The translations under genes and the position numbers were made by a program. From Phialocephala subalpina (lineage: Eukaryota; Ascomycota; Leotiomycetes; Helotiales; Mollisiaceae), in contig FJOG01000055.1 in assembly GCA_900073065.1 (NCBI GenBank), positions 33,802 to 97,801 on the forward strand: DNA of 64,000 nucleotides. Reading direction: 5' to 3'. The first letter of the stretch is position 1. Each line of letters opens with the position of its first letter. The notes below the pieces were generated by a model. That model was not told where the DNA came from and did not search any database. It saw nothing but the letters and a program-made list of their open reading frames with translations. Positions 32,797-44,930 of the stretch are shown here, piece after piece.

Positions 32797-35700
32797 TCAC
32801 CGACTCACCAGACCTTCCTCTGCGTACAGCAAGTATTCAACGCAGCCACTGGGACCATTGAGAATGTAAGCACCACCTCCGCGCATTAGCTCAATCCCGA
32901 GGTCACACTGTTCGAGAGACAGGTTCAGGGCATCGAGGCACTGCCTGAAATTAGCACGCATAACAACGATAATCAAGGCAAAGGATTGAATGTAGAACAA
33001 AGCAAGAGAGACAGGTAAGGGGCGCAAACAGAAAATGGAAATATCATGAACAGTAGACGTACGCTTTCGCCACTCAGAGGAACTGCCAGTTCCGTCAAGC
33101 ACCCGTTTTGATTGACAGCCCAGCTCACCTGCGCAATGATATTGACACCAGTGGCGTCCATATAAGTTTTCACAAGCGGGTCAGCCCCGACGCTGAGGCT
33201 AAGACCTGAGCCGCAGAGGGCAGATACAACAACGTTCGCGCCAGTGGTGTTGAACATGGCATAGGGCGCTTCCACGACCCCATCTCCATGCTGATCAAAG
33301 CAGTAGATTGGGTCAGATGTGGCGGTGACTGTTGGTACAGGAAAGCTGCTAGTGCTCGTAGTCACGACAGTGCTGCTGGCGGCAGTTGGTGCGTTCGTTG
33401 GGGTAATTATGCTTACACCTGATGCCGTGACGATGAAGCTAGGCCCGGTTTTCGCAGGAATCAGGACTCCTTGCTTGGTGCCAATATAAATCGGAGTTGC
33501 CGATGTTACAATAGGGACTGGATAGGTCCCGCCTCCGATGGTGAGAGCCCTGCCCAACACCGTGTAGATCGCGCCACCAAATATCGCACTTTCAGCCCAG
33601 GTTATGATCGTGGTCGTTCCCGGTGGCGTTTCAGTGCCATCAATAGGCTCATCATCGCCTTGGTCGTCTGTCTCCGGATCGAGAGCGGTTGCTATCGGGC
33701 ATGACTCGACAACTGATGTGGTCGATGTTGTTGGACTGCAAGCCGAAGCAACCTGACGAACTTGAATAGTCGAACACGAGGCACATGCCGAAGTTGTCAT
33801 CGTTATTGTGCTGACCTCACAGCTGGATTCAGTTGAGCTCGATATGCTGGAAGTCGATAATTTGGAAGTCTTGTCTGGATCTGTGTCTCCATCAGTGTCC
33901 CCAAGACCCGCGCCAGGACATGCTCCACCTACACAGCCTGGGTTGGAGCACTCAGGGTCGAGCAACGGGCGGGATTCAGAGCCACAACCAAAAGGACTAT
34001 GGCAGCCAAGTCCGCATCCCAAGATGCCGCAGCCTCCTCCACATCCAAAAATACCACAACCTCCTCCACACCCGAAGAAGCCGCAGCTGGTACCACACCC
34101 AAATAGGCCACAGTTGTGGGAGCCACAATGTGATGTACAAGTAGGCTGCGATGCCGTATCCGAAGTGCTGGAGTATGTGAACGCGGTCCTGGTGTTATCT
34201 GTGGAAGTAGAGATGAGAAAAGTGGGCTGAGGTTGAATGGTGATGGCATGGGAGGCAGAGAAAAAGACAGGAATTATGGTTTGTGAGGAGTTTGTGGACA
34301 CTGACTGAAAGTCCGAGTATGGCGGCATTTGTGAAGGGGGGAATGTCGCTTCGGTGGGAGGGAGGTTCCAAGTGAAGCTGGGAGGAGTGACGCTTTGCTC
34401 TGGTACGAACATCGCGGATTTAGGGTCGTCGGGACCGACCGTGACTGACCAATAAGTGATCTCGGTGATGATAAATGCCGCCACGCTGATAGTTGTTGTC
34501 TTTGTAAAGGTAGATCCGGCGGACGAGGACAAGAGGGTCGTCGTCAGATTCGGCCAATGGATGGTCTCTGCGACCGGCAGAGGAGACGGTGGAATAATGA
34601 AAGTACAAGAGCCGTTACACCCGATATTGGCTGGCGGGGAAGTCCACATAGATGGTGGCAAGTATATCACGTCCCCTCCAGTTCCGGAACCGCCGCTATC
34701 GCCCCCTTCACCTGCACCGCCGTCTCCCCCACTTGGCGTGGTTCCATCATCACCTCCTCCGGCAGTACCTCCGGCATAGCAATCAGCCCCGCCTACCGAT
34801 CCCCCTGCGACATTTCCTGGTTGGGGAGAAGTAACACATGTAGATAACCCTGACTCCAATTGGCCATTGTAGGCGCTGATACAGAACTCATAATTCCAGA
34901 CTCCAGGAATCAAGTAAGCAACCCCGTAGTGAGTGTCACTTGTCGACGAATTATCAGCGAATAGTACACTCGTAGCATCATTGATGTTGCGATGCCAGAA
35001 GCGATATCCTGCAGCGGCCGGAGAGCCACACCAAGCCATTTGAATGGTGGTTGCATCCACGGAAGTAATCTGCAAATTCGTGGGAATTGGTGGCGTCCCA
35101 TAACCAACAGTGACTCCACGGGCAACGCTGGGAAAACCTCCCCCATTGGCATTCCATGCAGATACAGCAACAACATAGTGGTGTCCTGGATACAATCCGT
35201 CGATATGCGCCGAGAAAATTGTGAGTTCGATTCCTATTTCCTCGACAATAGCCCCAGTAGTATCCTTATCATAAATGAAAACGGCGTAAAGCGTGACATC
35301 ACCGCTTGGTGCTCCCCAGGAAACATCGACTCCAGAAGCGGTTGCTTCCGTGAGAACATTGGGTGGTGGTGCTGGCGTTTGTGGATCCGCAGTTGCAGAG
35401 ACTATGCTGCTCCAGTCGGACTTGACGGCATCGCCGTTGCTCATCCGGACCCGGTACTGATATTTTTGCCCTTCCAAAACCCATGTCGTGTCGTAACGGT
35501 TGGCGCTTTTCTCTGTAATACTCCAGTCAAGTCCAACGAGAGCGCTCTGGACATCATAACCAATGGCGCCGTATACAGCATCCCAGGTCGCTGTGATTCC
35601 ATCTGGGCTAGCCACTGCCTGGAAGTTGGTAGGTATGGATAGTGGCCTGACTGGGAGGGTGTCAGGGACCACAAGAGCGCTTGTTCCACTGGGGGGGAAA

Positions 35701-36709
35701 AGGCAGATCAGCAATCTTGCCCAAAATATTTTGGAAAGTGCGGTTGCAGAGGACGACCAGCCTCCTCGGACACGACTTACATCTGGAAGTACTTGACAAG
35801 GGCAGAGGAGAAGGCCTGAGCGATCTGATATTCGCCGAGAACGTTGGGGTGAAGCCCATCGTAGCAAGTTGTAGAAATATTGATACCACAATCGTAGTTT
35901 TCTTGCATCAACACTGGCGCTATCGGCGACGAGGCAGAGCTCCAAGATGGAATAGCAGATGCTAGGAGCTCATTGTACTGAGTCGTTTTGATGGGGAGGT
36001 CCTCACGGCCACCAATCGCTGTTCGTTGTGGAACGTTACCCAACGCAAACTTAATCGTCGGCTTCGCGGCTCGAGCCTGGGCGATGAAATTCTCCATGCT
36101 GAGAATAGTACCTGGGAAGAAGTCAGATGTGACACCGCTTCGAGGAAGGAATACCGAGAAATGTATAGCTTGCCTTCTGCGTCACTGATAAACCAACCCA
36201 TATCGTTGAAACCAAGCAAGACGAGCAGGTAGTCCGGATCGTACGTCGATACCATTTCTTTGATCAAGTCCTGGTCCTGAGCTAGTTGGCGTCCCCATGC
36301 TCCAAAATGATCACTGTCAAAGTTAGAATCCACACCAACCGCGTACCCACCTGTGGTGATCGGTGGGCTTGAAGGAGGCGCCGGAGCTCCCTGCAAAGCT
36401 GGTGGGGCTGGTGCTTGGGCTGTGTCGGGAGGACGAGTGCCGACGAATGGTCCAACAAAGTCGACCGCAACGTCTTGGGTGTTGAGCCATTCCCAGAGTC
36501 TGTAGCGCTATGTCCAATCTCCTTCATGTCCCTGTGTTATAGTCGCCCACAGCCATAACGCGTAACGATCCTGCTCGTGACTTCAGATGGCTGTTACTGG
36601 TGTTTCGCTCAGGAGTCGTCGTCGGCAAATTGGCAGAGACTTTGAGTGGGCTGAGCGTGAGTATCACCCATAGAAGCAACGGCGATATGAATGACGACGA
36701 AAGCAACAT
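32797..36709 (-). pseudogene. SGNH/GDSL esterase with three FN3-like domains and cysteine-rich repeats, broken at the active site
   Basis: Model: 36709-36174, 36111-35781, 35688-33063, 32940-32797, about 1,210 codons. Order: signal peptide (MLLSSSFISPLLLWVILTLS); SGNH hydrolase domain with block III GFNDMG and block V DGLHPN; three fibronectin-III-like domains (about 35660-34820); Gly-rich linker; Ser/Thr-rich part; an array of GCGGGCGIFGCGGGCGILGC-type repeats (about 34130-33990); and a C-terminal CLDAL...GGAYI...GCVEY module. A secreted, wall- or polysaccharide-directed esterase would be expected. At the nucleophile block the frame shifts within the expected GDS serine codon (about 36540), and a TGG-type codon 36 bp further reads TAG (36505-36507). 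Both fit inactivation. The first intron has a GC donor (GCAAGC, 36173-36112). The 3' two-thirds is open for 875 codons, so decay is recent, or the breaks are sequence errors. Confidence 0.7.
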
Positions 36710-38080
36710 CGTGTATTCAATCCGAGCTCTAGAAGTAGGTGTCGGTATACGAATTCTGTGACAGAAAATCCCAAATGCAGGTACCAAAACAATCTATAGA
36801 TGTGTAAGTTAGGTAGAAGGGTGCTCGAGGAATATCTGTCTTACTTTGTTTGAAAGGAAAGTCTCGTTCGGAAAGTTAAGAGTCAGAGAGACAACCTTCG
36901 AGGACTTTACCTCGGAGGTTTGCAGGGAGCGATACAGGTGAAGCAACAAGCCCAAGGGAGAAGTCCAGAAGCGATTTCAGCAACGGTGCGCTTCGTTCTT
37001 AGATATCCCTCGGCCGAAGGGCATTCAAACGAGGCTTATCTCAAGCGGGACACGATTAAACCCTGTGGATTTCAGGAAGCGTTGCAGGATATCAATTCTC
37101 AGAACGCAGCTTGGTATTGGAGTATTGCTTCCAATATGCCGTGGAGTCTTCTTTTGGCAGGTCGTGTCGCCTTCGTTGGAGAACAGCCTAGCTTCGGTAG
37201 CAATCATGGTCACAGGCGGAGGAAGTTTCCGGATTGTGGGAAAGGAGTTCATTACTTCAAAGAGAGTCCAATCTATTGAAGGCCTGGACGGGGCCGAAAG
37301 AGGAGAAATATTGGTTTTGTTGTTGTAGAACCGAAAATGGATTTCAATCCGCTGTGAGATGTGGAGCCTTCCGGATTGCGAGCCTGCACAGCGCTTAAGA
37401 TCACTGTGGCATTGGCCTGGCACTTTCAGAAGCGGGCCGTCAGGACTTGTTCGGCGTGGCACAGGGCTTGGCGGCTGAGCCGCATGCTACGTCCCACAGC
37501 TCTTCATGACACTTCGTCCAGGTATGAAGCTTGGTTTTACCCCAGTAATTGTGGTCGGCTAAGGGCACGTGGGGTCAGGAACTCGAACAGAACAGAGAAT
37601 GGAGGTACTAACGGGGACGAAATTGCCATGAAAAGGTGTGGTGTAACCCTGCATCAATAGTCGGATGCATGTTGGTGGTGGTGAAAGAGCTATTCGATAG
37701 TTGCAATGAATCTCTACCACGTTGGATATTGCAAAAAAGCTTCTGTCGGACTTGACGAGCAATCCAATTGGGATACTCTCTCGGACAACTATCTCGAATA
37801 AGGCATGGCCATGGTGCTCCTGGACTCTCGTGAAGACATTACAAGCTGGCATCTATAGTATCTGCCAGGGATCTGTGAGATATAAAGTGAGTTAGATGAG
37901 CTTGTTGGCTGGAGAGAACTTGGAAGATTGCTCCGAATAGTCTAAGACACTTACTTGGGCAGCTCATGACAGTCTCAATCGTACTCCCTCAGCCAAATAC
38001 TCGAGAATATTTCCTCCTGAAGGCTCAAGTACAGCCATTATTCAATCGCTAACGTTCGAGTACAACTATACCAAGCCGAA
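36710..38080. other. 1.4 kb intergenic, no gene seen
   Basis: Several 80-145-codon ORFs overlap on both strands with no domain, signal peptide or splice support. Confidence 0.4.
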
Positions 38081-38347
38081 ATGGCATTCTCTCATCGATC
38101 TGCCGTTACCAAGCGTTTCTTCTCCTCCCTGGCTGTGCTCTTCTTCGTTATATCCTTGGCGATCCTCACCGCACCGTTCGATCACAGTCCTCCTAAGCTT
38201 CCGTTCGAGATCTCGTCTTTACAACGGAGAGATGGTGACATCAAAAACACAGCAGAAGTACTGGAGTACACCTTCCCTACCGACCATCGCCTTCACAAAC
38301 GACTCGATCAAGATAAGATCGAGAAGGGTAGGGTGCTGGTATGCTAG
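38081..38347 (+). CDS. Fragment or first exon of a signal-peptide-containing protein, 88 aa
   Basis: MAFSHRSAVTKRFFSSLAVL then a strongly hydrophobic stretch to residue 31 looks like a signal peptide or type II anchor. It is followed by a hydrophilic stretch with a dibasic LQRRDGD site and a charged KRLDQDKIEKGR end. No continuation is visible downstream, where a decayed permease lies on the other strand, so it is probably truncated. Family not recognised. Confidence 0.35.
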   Translation: MAFSHRSAVTKRFFSSLAVLFFVISLAILTAPFDHSPPKLPFEISSLQRRDGDIKNTAEVLEYTFPTDHRLHKRLDQDKIEKGRVLVC

Positions 38348-38476
38348 AGGATCACGGCTGTGAGGTCCATTCCTGTTAAGATGGAGTTGAGTGAGATGTT
38401 GACTTATCATATATCAGCGATTCAGCATCGTGTTTCTATTGTTATTCCTTCTGTTGGTCTAGGAGCAGGTGGGAAT

Positions 38477-39679
38477 TCAACATACAGCAAGTTGACGCAG
38501 AAACCAACTCAAGCCAGCAAAGAAGGTCCTTGCTTGGATATCTGGCGAGTAATTTGTCTTCTGGATATACAAGAGAAGGTTCAATGGTTGCCAAAGAACC
38601 TCTCCGTACATGGCTCTCGCAGCACTGGCGACAAATACACCGAACATAGCAGTGTGAGCCAACGCTACAGGACAAGCAACCCAAATGCCGAGGCGAATGG
38701 CAGAGGGGGTCTTCGCGTAGCGGGACCAATCGCTATGCCTGATACTAGATCCGGTGAAGGTGCCACAGACAGTGCAGATTTCTTGGATAAAGACGAATGC
38801 TGTGTCACTGCTTTTGGTCAGTACCAGTGACTTCATGAGGAACGGAGAGAGAGAGGAAGACTACCCTCTGGAAAGCTTTTTCGCAGGAGCAACGAGATTC
38901 CCGGCTCCGTGGTTGGCTGCCATCCCAGATAAACATTCCAACGATCATGGCTATGACGCCGAAGAAGCTAAACATGAAGAAGTAATGCAGCTTATAAGGT
39001 TTGATGAGGAGGAGCAGAATGAAGCAGCAAAAGTAGATGACCGTACCCACGAGGTCGGCTGTGGTAATGTTGGTGCTGTTGGGAATTAGCCCCACTCATG
39101 CCAGTGCCCCTCAAAAAACACTACATACCTCGCTGGCAAATTGTTCTTCATATGATGATAGATCGGGAAGATTGCTGCCAGAATGACATGCACAGCTAAA
39201 CCTCCCCAGTACGTCTAAATTCCACAACTGTTTGTCTTGGCTAAGATCATACCGCCTTCAGTTCCAGGACCGCTCACAACAGGAAGTTGGTAAAGCACTT
39301 TAATACCACAATGAAGAAGCTCCCATACTTCCCAAACGTAGCACGACTCATCATCGGAAAGCCCAGGTGATACTTGCTCCCAGGCTCACCACAAAGCCAA
39401 GCAACAATAGCGCAAATCACCCCTCCTACTAGCATTTCACCTACGGCTTGTTCTGCAGTGAGTCTATTTGTAATGGCGTTTGATCCCATAGACCAGAGTG
39501 AGGCGCACACTGCGCCAGATACCCAATAGCCGACATAGGCTTTTGTTGTGAAGGCTCGACTCTTGGGAAGAACGGGGTGAATGTCTGGGTTCGTCCAGCG
39601 GTTGATAGGCCGCCATTGATATCATCGTGGATTTGGATCTTTGTTGATCGCTCGACGAAATATCATTGGAAGGAGACAT
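38477..39679 (-). pseudogene. NCS1-family (purine/pyrimidine/allantoin type) permease, decayed and 3'-truncated
   Basis: The N-terminal signature RWTNPDIHPVLPKSRAF, the TM1 region YWVSGAVCASLWSMGSNAIT and then LGFPMMSRATFGKYGSFF are typical of fungal NCS1 nucleobase or allantoin symporters. Further segments continue to the TM6-TM8 region (HSDWSRYAKTPSA and a hydrophobic helix). Lesions: an in-frame TAG in the expected GIQTYWGG motif (about 39223), a frameshift at IWGMAANHGAGN (about 38925), a frame change between the start region and RWTNPD, and loss of everything after about TM8 (the ORF ends at 38477). Two introns can be placed but do not repair these breaks. The substrate cannot be told. 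Confidence 0.65.
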
Positions 39680-39910
39680 GGCATTTGAACCCTTGGACCG
39701 AAGTGCGGAACTGGGTGAAAACAAATAGCTGAAATGCTCTCACTTCTTACGCCTCCGTTCTGCCTACGATGGAGAATGATGTTCTTCTGATCAGAGAAAT
39801 AGTGGATAATTCAAAAATCGTAGCAAGATAGAAATTTGAATCGCGAGATAATAACGGGCAGAACAAAGATGCGGCGAAGACAGCAAAACTACTCAAGATG
39901 CTATCGACGC

Positions 39911-40331
39911 TCAAATGATAGCGCGACGTAGAGTAGGATATGCTCTAGTCATTTGGTCGTCTAGGAAGTTATACCTCGAGATACGAACTGTATCTCTAAA
40001 CATATCTCTAAACAATTGGCAGATACGGGTGGTGTTGTGGCGTTGGACGTCGGGCAAATCGGGAGTATTCTGATAGTCAGGGGCCGAAAACAAGTTGTCC
40101 ATCACTTACGGTCGACTCCGTCTCGATACATACGATAAACGAACATGTTGGCATCCAATCATAGGGGGTGCTCGCTTGCGGCTCAGTTGGGAGGATCCAT
40201 CCCACCTTTGGAGCACTATGCTTGATTGGCCCAAGTTGACGGCGACGACGAAACAATGTCCACCCAAGTAACCTCAGACAACTACTATCTGGCGACCTAA
40301 ATGTTGAGGAGCTGTAGAAAATTATTCCCAA
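39911..40331 (-). CDS. Unknown small protein, two exons, 126 aa
   Basis: Exons 40331-40110 and 40069-39911 with a 40-nt intron (GTAAGT donor, CTGACTATCAG acceptor, phase 0). The two parts join to a basic, Pro/Thr-containing protein ending RAYPTLRRAII. Neither half has a motif I recognise. The intron signals are strong, which is the main support; the start is uncertain and more 5' exons are possible within 40332-40560. Confidence 0.35.
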
Positions 40332-40776
40332 CGCTTAAGTCCGTCGTTCCAGTATACGTACTGCCCGTCCTATCTATACGCGGGCAACGTTTGGCATATC
40401 GAGGATCTGCACTTCCCCGCATTCAAGAAACCTTGCTGAGACTGGCCTATCAAACTTGATAAGGAGTAGCTTGCCCTTGATACCAGAGTGTCGGGATCCT
40501 CTAGACTGAAATCGAACTCGTCTTGCCCGGCGGCCCTCAGTCATTCGATGCTGGACATCCATCAGCTGATGAAGTTGATGAAAGGATCGACGGCCGATAT
40601 AATCTGTACTTCATAAACAATCCACGCAGGCCATGAAGGGAACTAAAAGCATAAATCTCGACTTTGGCCCCCAACCTCCAGCCTGCTTTTGAAGGCTGCT
40701 TCTTTGAAGCGAGACCGAGACGTCTTTGCAAATCTTCAACAAACACCCTGCCCGTTGTCTCAAGCTCCCACACAAC

Positions 40777-41945
40777 ATGGCACTGATCCAAAACTCCATC
40801 CCAGTAATCGACCTCTCTCCCTGGACCTGCCGCAACTCCACAGTCCTCGAAAGAGGGCACGTCGTAGCCGCAATCCGAGACGCCTGCACCGAATACGGCT
40901 TCTTCCAACTCATCGGTCACGGCATCCCTCTCGAAGATCAACAGAAAGCGTTAGAATGCGCGAAGATGTTCTTCGATTTGCCGATTGGGGAGAAGTTGGA
41001 GTTGAGTATGAAGAATGCGATGGGTGAGTGTGGGAGGGGGTATGAGAGATTTGGTGGGCAGGTGTTGGAAGAGGGGAAGTTGCCGGATGCTAAGGAGGTG
41101 AGTGATGACTTAGTTAGATTTCTAGAGTTTGGGGTTGGCGTTTAGTGATGGACATTAAAAACTCTCTGTTCGGGTTTGAGTAAACGACTTACTTTTCATA
41201 GGGAATATACATCGGTGACGAGATCCCCTCCTCCTCCCCACTCGCAGGGAAATTCCTTCAAGGGCCCAACATGTGGCCCAACCTCCCCTCATCTCAATTC
41301 CAAACCCCAATCATGCAATACCGAGCGAAGATGCTCCAACTAGCAGAAACAATCCTAACCATCCTCGCTCTCGGCCTACCGTACGGCGCAGATGTATTCA
41401 ACGACTTCATGCAGTCCCCCGTCGCCAACCTAAAATTGCTCCATTATCCGCCTAATGAATCCAAAGATCGCCTAGGAGGTGAATATCTTGAAAAATTGCA
41501 ATCAGAAAGAATACTGACCTGGTGACAGCTGGAGCACACACAGATTTCGGCTGCCTAACCCTCCTCCTCCAACAGCCCCACTCAACCGGTCTACAAGTCC
41601 TTTCCCCGCTCACAGGGACTTGGATCCCTGTCCCCTCTGTACCTGACCACTACGTTGTGAATATCGGCGATTTGCTTGATCGGTGGACTGGAGGGCGGTA
41701 TCGAAGTACTGTTCATCGAGTTGTTAATGTTGGGAGGGAGGATCGATATTCGATTCCTTTCTTTTATCATGGTAATTTGTAGGTGTAATCGAAAGGAGAG
41801 AATAAGGGAACTGACGATTTGCAGGGCTACGGAGATGAGGCCGCTTGATGGGAGTGAGTGTGCAGATGCCGTAACAGTGGAGGACCATATTAGGGGGAAG
41901 TTTAGAAAGAGTTACGAGATGGATGAAAAGGTGGCAAGTAAGTGA
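40777..41945 (+). CDS. 2-oxoglutarate/Fe(II)-dependent dioxygenase (DIOX_N + 2OG-FeII_Oxy), 322 aa
   Basis: Exons 40777-41097, 41202-41478, 41529-41778 and 41825-41945, introns of 104, 50 and 46 nt, phase consistent. N-terminal DIOX_N-like part: IPVIDLSPW...[11 protein letters not shown]. The double-stranded beta-helix core carries the iron triad HTD (His203, Asp205) and His262 (STVHRVVN), and the 2-oxoglutarate-binding RYS (Arg272, Ser274), so it should be an active oxygenase. This isopenicillin-N-synthase-like family hydroxylates, desaturates or cyclises small molecules and is often found in secondary metabolism. No biosynthetic genes surround it, so its substrate is unknown. The start at 40777 is chosen because the upstream in-frame ATG at 40726 adds 17 unrelated residues. 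Length is normal for the family. Confidence 0.9.
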
Positions 41946-42229
41946 ATAAAAGAGGGTCTGTATCATTTGAATGAGAATGCTTTGCTTGTGAACTAGATTG
42001 GAAGCCTTCGTGTTATCTAAAGTGACGTGTAAGCTTTATAAGGGTGAAAGAAGCAGGTTGACTGGTACATTGTGGCAGAATCTTCTGATACGAGAGATGC
42101 CTCACTGAAGACTGACTGCGGGCTGGGCCAAAGTAATGGATGGCATTGATTCTGAAGCTGTGATGGACGACCGATCTTCATGAGTGAACACCTCGCTGAT
42201 GTTTTGCCTTCCTATTCTACACAGTATTT

Positions 42230-44930
42230 TCACCTTGGTTCCGACCAATCTACCTGATCCGTCACTTGACCCACAGAAGGATGCACGTAAGCTATCTTCA
42301 GACGCAGGCGTAAGGGGGGCTAAAGCTTTATCAGCATTCGTTCCTTCAGGACGAGACAAGAAACTTACTCCTTTCGTACCAGTGATGCGCATTGACTGGG
42401 ACGCTTCCGCGCTTGGCCCAAGCTCTGAATTTGACATTGCATTCAACTGGAGCTTCTGTGTCTTTGGCACTGCTGCTTGCAGAGCGATGGCGGAAATAGA
42501 TTGATGCATCGAATTGTTTCTGAATCGTGCCATGACTTGAACTGTCCCTTCGGCGTTTCGTTGTATTTGGATGGTGATGTTGAGGTCGTTTTTGTCGTAG
42601 CAAGGATGGGTTGGGATGCTCGAGGCGGCGGGTTGTGGTGGCGGCGAAGCCATGCCACCATACTGAGCGGCGGCGAGAGCATGAGCATTGTTTGCTGGCT
42701 GAGATGGACCAGATGAATCGAATAGGTCCATGATCGAGCTCATGTTGGATTGTTGTTGTGCTGCAGGAGATGTTGCTGGTGGTGAAGTGCTTCCACCAAG
42801 GATGTCTGCCAAGAGGTCTGTGTTGTTTTGAGAGCCATTGGTGGCGCCAAGGTCTGCACCAGGCATACTTCCGTCTCCCATGAGATCAAACAGAAGATCT
42901 TGTTCAGCAGGCTTGACGTTCTTTGATTTCCGGTTCGCGGCCTTGTTTGGCTTCTTCGTAGCTTCGCCCAAGACTCGTGATTCCTCTTTGATCTGTGGAG
43001 GAGGCATCTTCTCGAGAACGCCTCTTCTGATAGCATCATAACCAAATAGGTTGCCATACTCAACTGCTCTCTGTTGAACCTCAACGTCGAGACTTGCCGA
43101 GTTGCTTGACAAGATCCGCCTGACTCTGTCGATTTGTGCGGGGTCCTGGAAACGTGTTGTAAGCTTCATGAGAGATGTGATGATGTATTCTGTTGCGATC
43201 TGAGTGGCATAACTGCTGTTCAGAATTGACGAGAACAGATCCACAATCTCATTCTCCTTGATTTCTTGCACGAGCTCTTCCTCCTCGTACTGTCCACCGC
43301 GAAGAAGCGCATCGCCATATTCGCCAATGCACCAAGCACCAGCCAAGGTCAGACTCTCCTGAGTGATATCTTTCCTTAGACCAATATACAGCTTCTGCAC
43401 CGCGTATGTTTGCAGCTCGGGTGTAGTTGCAATCAATCTGATGAAGGATGAGAGGATTTGTTCTTTAACATAATTGCCCGCCAAGGACAGAACTCTCAGC
43501 ATGGTGTCAACATGCCACCGTTTGTTGGGAGAGAATCTGTCAGCAGCAACGCCAATCTGACTCGTCATGATTGGCTTAAACTCGTTGTCCGCAACCTCCA
43601 AAAATGCCAGCAGTTCTCGAATCAGTAATCTCACATTGCTCTCGTTGATAAGTGTGAAACTCAAATCGAGGGCTCTCCTCCTGATGCTGATATCAGGGTC
43701 TCGCAGACATTCGAGAATAGTATTTCGATGTCTCTGCACTGCATTTGGCTCGACTGCAACGACCTTGATGAGAGTATTCAGGGCTACGTATCGGATGTTG
43801 TTGTCCCTGTTGGACAGAAACTTCCCAAGAATATTCACACCGAGCACTCTCAAGCCAGAGTCTGCTTCAATGTCCAGAATCGTAAGGACCGCTTCGTATA
43901 GAATAGAGTTTCCGACATTCTTCGACGAATCGGTGTTGGTTGCGACTTGTGCGAGGATATCGTTGATTTGTTCGCTTGTCTGAGGATCTCCACGTCCCAG
44001 CACTCGCAATAATTGTAGGATCTTGACTTGAAGGAATGGGTCGGTAATACCAGTTACATCATGTTCAGGCGCGTATCCAGAGCTCGAAAGTGCTTTCAAT
44101 GTCCGTACCAGTCCCCCAACAAATGGTCTGAACTTCTCCACAATCCCCTCCTCGCCTCCTTCAGCCTCGTCCGCTTCGCATAGGCTTGTCACTAAGGTCA
44201 ATCCGCATAGAAGAACGCCGTGATTACGGTCCGAAAGAAGAGTCGCCGCCTTTTCAAAGAAATGTTCCTGCAGATCTGGGACTTTTCGACATATTCGCAT
44301 CGCGCAAAGGGCAGCTTTTCTTCGAATGTATGGATTCGCGGTAGAAAGGAGGGTCTCGATTTCGGGGAAGAGATCTCGGGACATCTCAACAGATGCAATA
44401 TTCCCGAGTGTGCAGAGGGCTAAACCAACGATGTACTGGTTGGAGTGATTGAGGTCACTGTCCACCCGCAATTAGTCTTGGTATGTAGGCAAAAGATTGT
44501 ATACCCACTTCTTCAAAGAGTTTGTAACCAGAGTCAAAACCTCCTGATTCTCGTCCAGCAACAGCATGGTGCCCAGGTATCCCAACCGCTTGTCTGCAAA
44601 TCGTGGTGATGCCAGCAGTTTTAGACATTCTATCTGCCCGAAATGGGTTCGCTCTCCCAATGTGAAGAGATATAATAATTTGGCCACATTGTTCCGCCTG
44701 CGGAGAGCTGTCAGCTACAGCTTCACTGATGTTGTGATCCTCCCATACCTAACATTCGAGTCCCCGCTCTCCTCCCTGAAGCTTGCTCTAATCGCGGCAC
44801 TCTCCTTCTGCACAACCGCACGCTCGTCAGCAATAGTCTTCGAAGCTCGCACATTGCGAATGAATTGCTTCACTGCAAATAGTCAGCGCAAATCTATGGA
44901 GGGGTATGGTGGACGCTGACAGGAGCTCAT
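42230..44930 (-). CDS. apl4: AP-1 adaptor complex subunit gamma (gamma-adaptin), 833 aa
   Basis: Exons 44930-44921, 44872-44749, 44697-44509, 44457-42369 and 42319-42230; phase is kept across all four introns. The first exon is ten bases (MSS plus one base), and the junction gives the family-typical start [20 protein letters not shown]. The donor of that intron is GTCAGC, less usual. Residues 1-590 form the alpha-solenoid trunk ([40 protein letters not shown]). A hinge rich in Gln, Pro and Ser follows, then the ear domain of about 120 residues ([20 protein letters not shown]) ending DQVDWSEPR. Functions in clathrin-coated vesicle traffic between trans-Golgi and endosomes, with the beta, mu and sigma subunits. 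Single-copy housekeeping gene with no lesions; convergent with the oxygenase gene, 284 bp apart. Confidence 0.95.

Noticed and set aside
37025..37462. 145-codon minus-strand ORF
   Set aside because: No domain, signal or splice support; overlaps equally long ORFs on the other strand.
43567..43983. 138-codon plus-strand ORF inside the gamma-adaptin gene
   Set aside because: Antisense shadow of conserved adaptin coding sequence.
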